Below, in pieces: positions 42,515 through 51,545 of a stretch of 64,000 bases of DNA. Positions within the stretch are counted from its first letter, which is position 1. Every line of letters starts with the position of its first letter. Location of the stretch: the NCBI RefSeq assembly GCF_042682045.1, contig NZ_JBHUGS010000005.1:519458-583457 (forward strand). The letters run 5' to 3'. The notes under the pieces are model-generated. The model saw only the letters and a program-made list of their open reading frames with translations. It was not told where the DNA came from and ran no database searches. The stretch is from Sphingomonas_R arantia. Lineage in GTDB: Bacteria > Pseudomonadota > Alphaproteobacteria > Sphingomonadales > Sphingomonadaceae. The position numbers and the translations under genes are program-made.

Positions 42515-44953
42515 ATGACGACACGACTTCTGAGGAGCATGTTACTCGGCGGCGTTGCACTCGCCGCGATACCGGCGGCGGCGGCGGCACAGACGGCCCA
42601 GGCCGCATCGCCCGCACCGGCCGACCCGGCGGCGCAGCCTGCGGGCGAGGACACGACCGAGATCGTCGTCACCGGCGCGCCCGACCTGTCCGGCGTGCTG
42701 CAGAAGAAAGACAGTTCGACGCTGTTCGGCATCGACAAACCGCTGGTCGACACCCCGCGCTCGATCACCGCGGTCTCCGAGGAGCTGCTGTCGCGCTACA
42801 ACATCAAGACGGTCTATGATTTCACCGCGGTCGCCGCCGGCACCTATACGGGCAGCTTCTTCGGCGTGCCGGGCAGCATCGCGATCCGCGGCACGGTGGC
42901 GGACAATTATTTCAACGGGTTCCAGGGTATTGCCAACTACGCCAACTATCCGACCCCGGTCGATGCGGCGTCCGACGTCGAAATCGTCCGCGGCCCGCCT
43001 TCGCCGATCTACGGGTCCGGCCAGGTCGGCGGTTTCCTGAACCTCACGCCCAAGAGCGCGCGCGGCGACAAGACCAAATATGTCGACAGCGTCGAAGGCG
43101 TGGTGACCTCGACGATCGGCAGCTACAAACAGCGCGAGGCCACCGCCGATCTCGCAATCCCGATCACGATCGGCGACAACCGCGGCGGCCTCGCACTCTA
43201 CGGCAAGATCGAGGACTCCAACAGCTTCTACCGCGGCATGAGCCCGAAGTCGCAGGTCGGCCAGGCGAGCTTTGCGACCGATATCGGCGACAAATGGACG
43301 CTCGACCTCAGCTACCAATATATCCATTCGTCCGGTTACCTGAAGAATATCGGCTGGAACCGCGTCACGCAGGACCTGATCGACAACGGCAATTACACCG
43401 CCGGACGCCCGATCGCACAGATCGTCGCGCCGGGCGCCGCGTCGATCACGACCGAGCAATATTATGCGCAGACCGGCGGCAGCGCGCTGCTGTTCTACGC
43501 GCCGTCGATCGGCGCCACCGTCACGCCCAACGACTTCACCACGCTCGATCCCGCGACGGTGAAGACCGTCAAGCTGTCGCCGCGCACGACCTTCCTCGAT
43601 CCCGGCGTCGACATCAACGAGGCGACGGCCCACACCGGCTACGGATCGCTGGCGCGCAGCTTCGACGACGACAGCGTGCTGAAACTGCAAAGCTTCATCA
43701 ACACGCTGGATAGCGACAATTACCAGAGCTACGGCTTCGCCACGCGGTTCGACGCGACCGTGACCGAACAGCGACTGACCTACAGCCGCAAGGACCAGCT
43801 CGGCGACCTGCTGCTCCAAAGCGTGGTCGGCGCGAGCTACCGCCACACCAAGTCGCGCGATCTCGCCAATCTGAACGATTTCGCACTGTCGGAGGACCGC
43901 CGCGACCTGTCGGTCGGCCCAACGCCCGACGATCGCTTCAACAACCCGTTCGGCGTGGCGGACTATGCGTGGGCGACGGACATCCACAGCCGGATCGCCG
44001 ATCTCGCGACTTTCTTCGTCGCGGACGCCACGCTCGGCCGCGTCGCGCTCACCGTCGGCGGGCGGCTCGACAATTACCGGGTGAAGGCGACCAACACCGG
44101 TGCCGAGGTCGCCGGTGTGTTCGTGACGCAGAAGGACCGCTCCTCGCCGTTCAGCTACAATGCCAGCCTCAGCTACAAGGCGCCGATCGCCACCGTCTAC
44201 GCCACCTATGCGCGCGCGAAGTCGCTGCAATCGACGCAGGGCGGGTCGATCGATCCGGCGACGGTCGAAAGCGGCGCCTATGTCGGCGGGTCGAAGCTGG
44301 CGGAGATCGGCATCAAGACGTCGCAGCTCGGCGGCCGGCTTTACGCCTCGCTCGATGCCTATACGCAGCAGCGTTCCTACCTCGCGACGCCGCCGACCGG
44401 CGAACGGTCCGTCTCCGCGGTGCGCAGCCGCGGGATCGAGGCCGAACTGCGCTACCTCGTCACCCGCTCGTTCGGCGTCACCGGCACCGCGACCTACCAG
44501 AAGGTCCGGCAATTGCCGACCGACGGTGCCGGCACGTTCATCACGGTCCCGGCCTACCTCGCCGGCATCCCCGGCACGTCGGGCTATGGCGGCTATGTGT
44601 TCAGCAACACCAACTATCTCGGCCTGACCGACGGTTACACGCTGCGCACCACCCCGCGATTCAGCAGCAGCGTGTTCGCGACCTACGACGCGCGCGGCAA
44701 ATGGGGCCTGACCGGCGGCGTGACGTATAATTCGCGGACCGGCGGCTTTCTGCCCGGGTCGATCGTCCTGCCGCGCTATGCGCTGGTCAAGGCGGGGGTC
44801 TACGGCGTGGTCGGCCCGGTGCGGATCGACGTCAACGTCGATAACCTGTTCGACAAGCTCTACTTCATGGCGAACAGCGATACCGACGCCAACGCCAACG
44901 TCCTGCCGGGCGTGGGCCGCACCGTCCACGTGAAGGCGACCTACCGCTTCTGA
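42515..44953 (+). CDS. TonB-dependent outer-membrane receptor (siderophore-receptor-like)
   Basis: The 812-residue protein has an N-terminal leader (ending AAAAAQT), a TonB-box-like EIVVTGAP, a plug domain (DTPRSITAVSEELLSRYN, VEIVRGPPSPIYGSGQVGG) and a long beta-barrel ending in the aromatic C-terminus VKATYRF. The plug is of the ferric-siderophore type rather than the SusC type. In sphingomonads such receptors also take up oligosaccharides and aromatic compounds. Its place after GH3 and GH115 genes makes a glucurono-xylo-oligosaccharide receptor plausible. ATG 42515 follows AAAAGGG. A strong hairpin ends the gene. Confidence 0.9.
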   Translation: MTTRLLRSMLLGGVALAAIPAAAAAQTAQAASPAPADPAAQPAGEDTTEIVVTGAPDLSGVLQKKDSSTLFGIDKPLVDTPRSITAVSEELLSRYNIKTVYDFTAVAAGTYTGSFFGVPGSIAIRGTVADNYFNGFQGIANYANYPTPVDAASDVEIVRGPPSPIYGSGQVGGFLNLTPKSARGDKTKYVDSVEGVVTSTIGSYKQREATADLAIPITIGDNRGGLALYGKIEDSNSFYRGMSPKSQVGQASFATDIGDKWTLDLSYQYIHSSGYLKNIGWNRVTQDLIDNGNYTAGRPIAQIVAPGAASITTEQYYAQTGGSALLFYAPSIGATVTPNDFTTLDPATVKTVKLSPRTTFLDPGVDINEATAHTGYGSLARSFDDDSVLKLQSFINTLDSDNYQSYGFATRFDATVTEQRLTYSRKDQLGDLLLQSVVGASYRHTKSRDLANLNDFALSEDRRDLSVGPTPDDRFNNPFGVADYAWATDIHSRIADLATFFVADATLGRVALTVGGRLDNYRVKATNTGAEVAGVFVTQKDRSSPFSYNASLSYKAPIATVYATYARAKSLQSTQGGSIDPATVESGAYVGGSKLAEIGIKTSQLGGRLYASLDAYTQQRSYLATPPTGERSVSAVRSRGIEAELRYLVTRSFGVTGTATYQKVRQLPTDGAGTFITVPAYLAGIPGTSGYGGYVFSNTNYLGLTDGYTLRTTPRFSSSVFATYDARGKWGLTGGVTYNSRTGGFLPGSIVLPRYALVKAGVYGVVGPVRIDVNVDNLFDKLYFMANSDTDANANVLPGVGRTVHVKATYRF

Positions 44954-44966
44954 GGCGATCGATCAT

Positions 44967-44997
44967 GGGACCCCGCCGCCCTTGCCGGCGGGGTCCC
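44967..44997. terminator. Strong hairpin between receptor and BASS transporter genes
   Basis: A perfect 12-base stem (GGGACCCCGCCG with CGGCGGGGTCCC) encloses a 7-base loop, 14 bases after the TonB receptor stop and 12 before the convergent transporter gene end. It probably terminates both transcripts, although the T run is missing. Confidence 0.7.
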
Positions 44998-45008
44998 GCA
45001 ATCGAAGT

Positions 45009-46001
45009 TCAGACCGTTTCGGCCTCGGCCAACTCGCCGCCGTCCTTCATCGCACCCGCCAGGAACGCGCAGACGATCAGCTGGATCTGGTGGAACAGCA
45101 TCAGCGGCAGCATCACCGGCCCCAGCACCGCGGGCGGGAACAGCGCCGACGCCATCGGCACGCCCGACGCCAGGCTCTTCTTCGATCCGCAGAACAGCAT
45201 CACCACCCGGTCCTCGCGCGCGAAACCCAGCCGGCCCGACAAGCTCCACGTGAACCACAGGATGAACGCCAGGATCACCGCGCAGAGCATCACCACGACC
45301 GCGAGATCGGCCAGGTCCACCTTCGCCCACAGCCCCTCGACCACCGACGCGCTGAACGCGGTATAGACCACCGCCAGAATGGACAGCCGGTCGATCCGCC
45401 CGACCAGCGGCTTGTGCCGCGCGATCAGCCCCCCGGTCCACGGACGCGACAGATGCCCCGCCACGAACGGCAGCAGCAGCTGGCTGACGATCTTCATCAC
45501 CGAATCCGCCGACACCCCCGCCGACTGCCGCATCAGCAACGCCACCAGCAACGGCGTCAGCACGACACCGAGCAGGTTCGACAGCGACGCGCTGCACACC
45601 GCCCCCGCCACGTTGCCGCGCGCGATCGCGGTGAACGCGATCGACGACTGCACCGTCGACGGCAACAGGCAGAGGAACAGCACGCCGCTCAGGATCCCCG
45701 CCGCGACCAGGCCGGTCAGCGCCGCCTGCAACCCCAGCCCGATCAGCGGGAACACCACGAACGTCGTTGTCAGGATCGCGACATGCAGTCGCACATTGCC
45801 GAACCCCGCCACGATCGCCGCGCGCGACAGCTTCGCCCCGTGCAGGAAGAACAGCAGCACGATCAGCCCGTTGGCGACATAGCCGGCGATCACCGCCCCC
45901 TGCCCGCGCACTGGTGCCACGCTGGCCAGCAGGACCAGCCCCAGCATCAACAGGATGAAGGGGTCGAGCGCCGCCAGGGCCGCCCGCAATCGCCGGGTCA
46001 T
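45009..46001 (-). CDS. Bile acid:sodium symporter family (BASS/SBF-like) transporter
   Basis: This is a 330-residue membrane protein with about ten helices. Features of the SBF-like (YfeH) branch include DPFILLMLGLVLLAS, FFLHGAKLSRAAI, LCLLPSTVQSSIAFTAIARGN and GSKKSLASGVPMASALF. Members import organic anions with sodium, but bacterial substrates are mostly unknown. It starts 18 bases after the reductase gene on the same strand, so the two form an operon. It could import the substrate of the Rieske oxygenase system. A hairpin follows its end. Confidence 0.85.
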   Translation of the reverse strand: MTRRLRAALAALDPFILLMLGLVLLASVAPVRGQGAVIAGYVANGLIVLLFFLHGAKLSRAAIVAGFGNVRLHVAILTTTFVVFPLIGLGLQAALTGLVAAGILSGVLFLCLLPSTVQSSIAFTAIARGNVAGAVCSASLSNLLGVVLTPLLVALLMRQSAGVSADSVMKIVSQLLLPFVAGHLSRPWTGGLIARHKPLVGRIDRLSILAVVYTAFSASVVEGLWAKVDLADLAVVVMLCAVILAFILWFTWSLSGRLGFAREDRVVMLFCGSKKSLASGVPMASALFPPAVLGPVMLPLMLFHQIQLIVCAFLAGAMKDGGELAEAETV

Positions 46002-46019
46002 GGAGTCAGTCCGTTCGTG

Positions 46020-46994
46020 TCAGAGGTCGAGGACGAGCGTCGCCGATCGCGAGCCCGAGCAGCACACCATCATCGATGCGTTGGACGCCTTCTCCGCGGG
46101 CGACAACACGTCGTCGCGGTGGTCCGGAATGCCCGAGATCACGCGCGCCTCGCACGCGCCGCAAATCCCCTCGGCGCAGGAATGCGGCACGTTGATGCCG
46201 GCCAGCTTCAGCGCGTCGAGGATCGTCTGCCCCGGCTCGACCATGTACCGCCCGCCGGTCCGCGCCAGTTCGACCGCGAACCCGCCCGCGGTCGCGACCT
46301 CCCCGGTGGCGGCGAACCGCTCGTAATGCAGCCGCCCCTCCGGCACGCTCGCCCCGGCCGCCAGATAGGCGTCGAGCATCCCGCCCGGGCCGCAGGCGTA
46401 GAAATGCGCATCGGCCGGCGCCCGCGCGATGATCCCGGCCAGGTCCAGCCCGCGATCGTCCTCGTCCGCGAACACCGTGTGGAGCGCGACCCCGGCGCCT
46501 GCAAGCCCGGCGGCGATCTCCGCCAGCAACGGCGCGGCGGCCGCCGACCGCGCGCCGTAATGAAACTCGAACGAACGCCCCAGCGCGATCAGCCGCTGCG
46601 CCATCGACCAGATCGGCGTCACGCCGATCCCGCCGGCGATCAGCACGCTGTACGGCGCATCCTCGACCAGGTGAAAATGGCAGCGCGGCGCACCGACATC
46701 GATCCGGTCGCCCTCCGCGACCTGCTCGTGCAGATGGCGCGATCCACCCCGGCTGGCCCCCTCCAGCGCGATCGCGACGACATAGCGGTGCCGGTCGACC
46801 GGCGCATTCAGCAGCGAATATTGCCGGATCAGCCCGTCCGCCAGGTTCAGGTCGACATGCGCGCCCGCCTCGAATGCCGGCAGGTCCGCCCCGTCCGCCG
46901 CGCGCAGGTCCAGGATCCGCACCGACCCCGCCGTCCCCGGCGCACCGATCTGCGTGACCCGGTGGACGATCGTGCGCAGGATCGGATCCGTCAT
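46020..46994 (-). CDS. PDR/VanB-family oxidoreductase (flavin, NAD, 2Fe-2S)
   Basis: This 324-residue reductase has a flavin-binding beta-barrel (residues ~1-100, with RQYSLLNAP as the RxYS flavin motif) and an NAD-binding domain (~105-230, with AGGIGVTPIWSMA and YACGPGGMLDAY). A C-terminal plant-type ferredoxin domain has cysteines in SCAEGICGACEARV and a later CC pair. It passes electrons from NAD(P)H to an oxygenase. The Rieske oxygenase at 51.5 kb lacks any other reductase nearby, so they probably form a two-component system. The ATG has GGGAGCAACG upstream. A run of four GCGTC repeats lies 30 bases before its start. Confidence 0.9.
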   Translation of the reverse strand: MTDPILRTIVHRVTQIGAPGTAGSVRILDLRAADGADLPAFEAGAHVDLNLADGLIRQYSLLNAPVDRHRYVVAIALEGASRGGSRHLHEQVAEGDRIDVGAPRCHFHLVEDAPYSVLIAGGIGVTPIWSMAQRLIALGRSFEFHYGARSAAAAPLLAEIAAGLAGAGVALHTVFADEDDRGLDLAGIIARAPADAHFYACGPGGMLDAYLAAGASVPEGRLHYERFAATGEVATAGGFAVELARTGGRYMVEPGQTILDALKLAGINVPHSCAEGICGACEARVISGIPDHRDDVLSPAEKASNASMMVCCSGSRSATLVLDL

Positions 46995-47023
46995 CGTTGC
47001 TCCCGATATTGCCCGGCCGCGGC

Positions 47024-47043
47024 GCGTCGCGTCGCGTCGCGTC
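47024..47043. repeat. Four tandem GCGTC repeats
   Basis: Four perfect copies of GCGTC follow each other, in the 246-base divergent region between the reductase and the AraC-amidase fusion gene. A variable copy number would shift promoter spacing for the reductase gene. It may also be a simple GC-rich slippage tract without a function. Confidence 0.6.
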
Positions 47044-47240
47044 CCCGATCGTCGTCCTTAGGCAAGGATCCGGCGGATCGGCTTGTTCGTGACGGCACGG
47101 AATCTTGCACGGCCCACTCCGCAGGGGGTAGGCGCTGTCCCGGCGGCGACGCCGTGCCGATGGACGCAACCCGGATCATCGCGCATGACGCGGTCGACGC
47201 CTCTGGACGGCATCCTCGCCAGCGTCGGGAGACAAACGCA

Positions 47241-49553
47241 TTGCGGATCACGACCCACGCCTACCCCCGTGAACAACGCTGGGATGCGTGGCGTTTTGCG
47301 CTGCACCGGAAATCGCTCCGACTCGATGCCATGGATACCGACGCATCGTTCGGCGAAATGGCGAGCTACCGCAGCGATAACGGGCTCGACTTCATCACGC
47401 TGTCCTCGACCCGCCAGTCGCTGACCATCGACATGGTCGAACGCGCCGACGACCTCTGGCTCGTCGAACTGCTCGAAGGCGACCTGACCGTCACCGCCGG
47501 GCCGGACGTGCTGCGCGTGCGCGAGGGCGACATCGTCTTCGGCCATGCCGACATGCTCGCCCGGCTGGAATTCCCACGCGACCACCGCATCCTGCTGGTC
47601 CAGATCCCCGCGGCCTACTTCACGCAACGCGTCCGCAACCACCTGCCTGCCGGCGTCAGCCTGATCGCCAGCGACACCGGGTCCGGCCGCATCCTGTCCG
47701 GTATGCTCCGGGCGGTCGGCGATACGGTGAACGACCTCAGCGGCGATCGCCTGCGCCCGGTCGAACTCAGCCTGCCCGATTTCCTGCTGACCGCATTGAT
47801 GGAGGGCGCGCCGTCGAAGTCGCTTGGCGGGTCGGCCGGGGCGCGCGCCATGCTGCTAGAACGCGTGTTCCAGTCGATCGAAATGCACTTGTCCGATCCG
47901 CACCTGAACCTGGAACAGGTCGCGACCCGGCACGGCATCTCGATGCGCTACCTCCAGAAACTGTTCGAGACGGTCGGCGACAGCTTCGGTCACTACGTCA
48001 AGCTGCGCCGGCTCGAACGCTGCCGGATGGATCTGATCAGCCCGCTGCACGCGCAGAAGACGATCTCCGAAATCCTGTTCCAATGGGGCTTCAACGATTC
48101 CGCATCGTTCAGCCGGGCGTTCCGCGAACAATATGGCATCTCGCCGCGCGATTACCGCAAGGCGCCGCCCGCCGCAGCCAGCGCCGAGGCCCCGCGGCGC
48201 GGCAGTCCCGTGCCGGAACAGCGTAACGACCGGAGCGAGATCGACGACGAACCCCTCCCCGATCCGTCCGACGAGGAGGATGCAGACCCCGCCACGCCCG
48301 GCATTGGCCAGATCCGCCATCACTTCCTGCCCGCGACCGTCGAGACGGTCCGCTGGGGGCATCTGTCGCGCCATATCAAACCCGTGCTGCGCGTCCGGTC
48401 CGGCGACTATGTCACGATCGAGACGCTGACCCACCACGCCGCCGACGATCACGAACGCATGATCGAGGGCGATGTCGAGATCGAGCGGATCTACCACTGG
48501 GCGCCGGGCGACAAGACGATCGACCGCCGCGGGGCCGGGCCGATGGACGCCTCGACGCTCGGCCGGGGCGCGGGCGAGGGCTTCGGCGTCCACATCCTGA
48601 CCGGGCCGATCGCGATCGCCGGCGCGAAACCGGGCGACATCGTCGAGGTCCGCTTCCTCGAAATCTCGGCGCGCCCGTCCGGCAACGCGAAATATGCCGG
48701 CCGCAGCTTCGGCAGCAACGTCGCGGCCTATTGGGGCTTCCATTACAACGACATGCTGACCGAGCCGAAGCCGCGCGAGGTCGTCACGATCTTCGAGGTC
48801 GAAACCGGCCGCGACCGCAGCTGCGCCCACGCGCTCTACAACTACCGCTACACGCCGCAGGTCGATCCCGACGGCGTCCTGCACGAACGTTACGACTATC
48901 CCGGCGTGCCGATCGACCAGGCCAGCATCATCAAGAATTTCGAGGTGTTGCAGGGCGTCGAGATCCCGGTCCGGCCACATTTCGGCTTCGTCGCACTCGC
49001 GCCGGCCTATGACGGGCTGGTCGACACCGTCCCGCCCGGCGATTTCGGCGGCAATATCGACAATTGGCGGCTCGGTCCCGGCGGGTCGATCTTCCTGCCG
49101 GTCAATGTCGCCGAAGGGCTGCTGTCGCTCGGCGATCCGCACGCGTCGCAGGGTGATTCCGAACTGTGCGGCACCGCGATCGAATGCGCGATGTCCTCGG
49201 TGATCCAGATCGTCCTCCACCCGCGCGGGACGCAGCGCAACACGCTGCGCGACCTCGATTACCCGCTGATCGAAACGCGCGACGAATGGGTCATCCTGGG
49301 CTTCGCGCAACCGCATTACCTCCGCGAACTGGGCAGCAAGGCGCAGAGTGAGGTCTACAAGAACTCCTCGATCGAAGCCGCGATGCGCGATGCGTTCCGC
49401 AAGGCGCGGCGCTTTCTCATGACCACCCGGTCGCTGAGCGAGGACGAGGCGATCTCGCTGCTGTCGGTCGGCGTCGACTTCGGCATTACGCAGGTCGCCA
49501 ACGGCAACTGGGGGGCCCACGCCATCATCCGGAAGGCGCTGTTCAGCAGCTGA
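47241..49553 (+). CDS. AraC-type regulator fused to acetamidase/formamidase
   Basis: One uninterrupted frame encodes 770 residues from TTG 47241. Residues 1-307 form an AraC-binding sensor domain plus the two AraC helix-turn-helices (LNLEQVATRHGISMRYLQKLF, then ISEILFQWGFNDSASFSRAF). Residues ~308-357 are an acidic, Pro-rich linker (PLPDPSDEEDADP). Residues ~358-770 are a complete FmdA/AmdA amidase with the family patterns PPGDFGGNIDNWR and GDPHASQGDSE. The TTG has GGGAG 9 bases upstream and matches the start of the paralogous regulator at 53960; ATG 47160 is an in-frame alternative. A separate amidase start is unlikely, since only a GTG (48210) without a ribosome-binding site lies in the linker. 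The fusion may link sensing and hydrolysis of an amide. Confidence 0.82.
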   Translation: MRITTHAYPREQRWDAWRFALHRKSLRLDAMDTDASFGEMASYRSDNGLDFITLSSTRQSLTIDMVERADDLWLVELLEGDLTVTAGPDVLRVREGDIVFGHADMLARLEFPRDHRILLVQIPAAYFTQRVRNHLPAGVSLIASDTGSGRILSGMLRAVGDTVNDLSGDRLRPVELSLPDFLLTALMEGAPSKSLGGSAGARAMLLERVFQSIEMHLSDPHLNLEQVATRHGISMRYLQKLFETVGDSFGHYVKLRRLERCRMDLISPLHAQKTISEILFQWGFNDSASFSRAFREQYGISPRDYRKAPPAAASAEAPRRGSPVPEQRNDRSEIDDEPLPDPSDEEDADPATPGIGQIRHHFLPATVETVRWGHLSRHIKPVLRVRSGDYVTIETLTHHAADDHERMIEGDVEIERIYHWAPGDKTIDRRGAGPMDASTLGRGAGEGFGVHILTGPIAIAGAKPGDIVEVRFLEISARPSGNAKYAGRSFGSNVAAYWGFHYNDMLTEPKPREVVTIFEVETGRDRSCAHALYNYRYTPQVDPDGVLHERYDYPGVPIDQASIIKNFEVLQGVEIPVRPHFGFVALAPAYDGLVDTVPPGDFGGNIDNWRLGPGGSIFLPVNVAEGLLSLGDPHASQGDSELCGTAIECAMSSVIQIVLHPRGTQRNTLRDLDYPLIETRDEWVILGFAQPHYLRELGSKAQSEVYKNSSIEAAMRDAFRKARRFLMTTRSLSEDEAISLLSVGVDFGITQVANGNWGAHAIIRKALFSS

Positions 49554-49638
49554 CCGAAGGCCAAGAGGACGGGCGCGCGCGGACAAGACGTTGGCCGCGC
49601 ACAACTGCCAGAATGCGTCGATCCCATCAGGAGCCGCG

Positions 49639-50586
49639 ATGACCATCTCGTCCAAGGCCGTGCCGCGTATCGTCGTCATCGGCAGCGTGAACACCGACAT
49701 CATCCTGCGCGTGGCCGCCCTGCCCCGCCCCAACGAAACGATCCTTGGCCGCGGATCGGAAACGGTCGTCGGCGGCAAGGGGCTGAACCAGGCGGTCGCC
49801 GCGGCCCGCCTAGGTGCCGAAACCCACATGGTCGCCGCAATCGGCGACGACGCGCACGGGGACGCCGCCCGCGCGCATCTGATCGCACGCGGCGTCGATG
49901 TCGCGCACGTCACCACCACCGCCGGCACCGCGACCGGCACCGCCCACATCCTCGTCGCCGATGACGCATCGAACAGCATCGTCGTGACACCCGGCGCCAA
50001 CGCAGCGCTGACCCCGGCGATGGTGGAGGCCGCCACCGCGCTGATCGCGGGCGCCGATGCCGTCGTCGTGCAGCTCGAGGTGCCGTTGCCGACGGTGCAG
50101 GCCGCGCTGGAGATCGCCCGCCGCCACACTGTCCGCACGATCCTGAACCCCGCGCCGTCCGACCGCGCGGCGCTGGCGCTGTTCCCGCTCGCCGATCTGG
50201 TCACGCCGAACGAGACCGAGCTTGCCGACCTGACCGGGATCGACGGCAGCAACGATGCCGCCATCCACGCCGCGCTCAACGACCTGCGCCAGCGCGGGGC
50301 ACGCGACGGGCTCGTCACGCTCGGCCCGCGCGGCAGTGCGGCGTTGATCGGCGGCATGCTCGTCTTCCAGCCAGCGCTGCGGATCGCGGCGGTCGACACC
50401 ACCGGCGCGGGCGATGTCTTCAACGCCGCACTCGCCTGCGAACTGGCGCGCGGCTTCCCGCTGCTGCGCGCGATGGAATTCGCATCGGCCGCCGCCGCGT
50501 TGTCGGTCTCGCGCGCCTCCGCCGACTCCGCCCCCACGCGTAGTGAAGTCGAAACCCTCCTTGCCCGCCGCGGCGATCCCGCATGA
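49639..50586 (+). CDS. rbsK: PfkB-family sugar kinase, ribokinase-like
   Basis: The 315-residue protein shows both PfkB signatures: an N-terminal VGGKGLNQAVAAARLGAE and a C-terminal DTTGAGDVFNAALACELA, where the second Asp is the catalytic base. VVIGSVNTDI at the N-terminus and NPAPS in the middle are typical of ribokinase, which phosphorylates D-ribose at O5. The ATG at 49639 has CAGGAG six bases upstream; an upstream start at 49591 is less likely. The stop overlaps the SDR start in ATGA. In this cluster the substrate may be a nucleoside-derived or other sugar instead of free ribose. Confidence 0.85.
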   Translation: MTISSKAVPRIVVIGSVNTDIILRVAALPRPNETILGRGSETVVGGKGLNQAVAAARLGAETHMVAAIGDDAHGDAARAHLIARGVDVAHVTTTAGTATGTAHILVADDASNSIVVTPGANAALTPAMVEAATALIAGADAVVVQLEVPLPTVQAALEIARRHTVRTILNPAPSDRAALALFPLADLVTPNETELADLTGIDGSNDAAIHAALNDLRQRGARDGLVTLGPRGSAALIGGMLVFQPALRIAAVDTTGAGDVFNAALACELARGFPLLRAMEFASAAAALSVSRASADSAPTRSEVETLLARRGDPA

Positions 50587-51407
50587 TCTGGTTCATCACC
50601 GGCGTCTCGCGCGGTCTCGGCCGCGATCTGGCGAAGGCGGCGCTGGCCCGCGGCGACATCGTGGCCGGCACGGTCCGCAGCCACGCGGCCGCCGATGCCT
50701 TCACCGCGCTCCACCCCACCAACGCCGTCGCGCTGATCGCCGACGTCACCGATACCACCGCGATCGCAGCGGCCGTCGCGCATGTCGAGGCGCATCACGG
50801 CGGCATCGACGTGCTGGTCAACAACGCCGGTTTCGGCATGGTCGGCGCGATCGAGGAGACGAGCCTCGCCCAGGTCCGCGACCTGTTCGAAACCAACGTC
50901 TTCGGGACGATCGCGGTGATCCAGGCGGTGTTGCCGGCGATGCGCGCGCGCCGCGCCGGGCATATCGTCACGATAACGTCGGTCAGCGGTTGGGCACCCT
51001 GGGCCGGCACCGGCATCTACGGCGCAAGCAAGTTCGCGGTCGAATGCATCGGCCGCACGCTGGCGCAGGAACTGGCGGGGCTCGGCATCCGCGTCACCAA
51101 CGTCGCGCCCGGCGGTCTGCGCACCGATTTCGCCGGCCCCTCGCTCCGCCTCGCCGACGCCCGTATCGAGGCCTACGACGCGACCGCGCATCAGGCCGAA
51201 CGCACCCTCGCCGCCCATGCCGGCACGGAACCCGGCGATCCGGTCAAGGCCGCGCAGGCGATCCTGACCCTGGTCGATTCCGACGCGCCCCCGCTCCGCC
51301 TGCTGCTCGGTGCCGATGCGCTCGGCTATGCGGAGGGCGAGATCGCCGCAATGCAGGCGGACATCGCGGCATGGCGGCCGCTGACGCTGTCGATCGCCGC
51401 CGACTAG
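50583..51407 (+). CDS. Short-chain dehydrogenase/reductase (SDR)
   Basis: This 274-residue classical SDR has the NAD(P)-binding GVSRGLGRDLA near the start, LVNNAGFGMVG, the catalytic Ser in ITSVSGWAPW and Tyr-x-x-x-Lys in YGASKFAVE. The subgroup often carries generic names, and substrates range from sugars to aromatic alcohols. The ATG overlaps the kinase stop by four bases, so the two proteins are co-translated. It may oxidise an intermediate of the nearby Rieske pathway. The gap to the next gene is 138 bases and contains a possible operator (CCGGA...TCCGG at 51488-51505). Confidence 0.88.
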   Translation: MIWFITGVSRGLGRDLAKAALARGDIVAGTVRSHAAADAFTALHPTNAVALIADVTDTTAIAAAVAHVEAHHGGIDVLVNNAGFGMVGAIEETSLAQVRDLFETNVFGTIAVIQAVLPAMRARRAGHIVTITSVSGWAPWAGTGIYGASKFAVECIGRTLAQELAGLGIRVTNVAPGGLRTDFAGPSLRLADARIEAYDATAHQAERTLAAHAGTEPGDPVKAAQAILTLVDSDAPPLRLLLGADALGYAEGEIAAMQADIAAWRPLTLSIAAD

Positions 51408-51545
51408 CCTCCGCTGCAACTTACCGTGCGCCCGGGAACAAGAATGGCGGGCGGCTGCGGTGTAGTCCCGTCGATGTTGGTATCCGCCCGGACGGTTTGA
51501 TCCGGGGGCGCTGCCACACAACGATCAGATGGGGTGCTGATCACC

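Noticed and set aside
44982..47240. Upstream extension of the AraC-amidase frame back to 44982
   Set aside because: It runs antisense through the BASS and reductase genes and has no protein-like pattern; the start at 47241 fits the paralog and the ribosome-binding site.
48210..49553. Independent amidase gene starting at an internal GTG
   Set aside because: No ribosome-binding site precedes the GTG and the regulator would then lack a stop codon. It remains a minor possibility.
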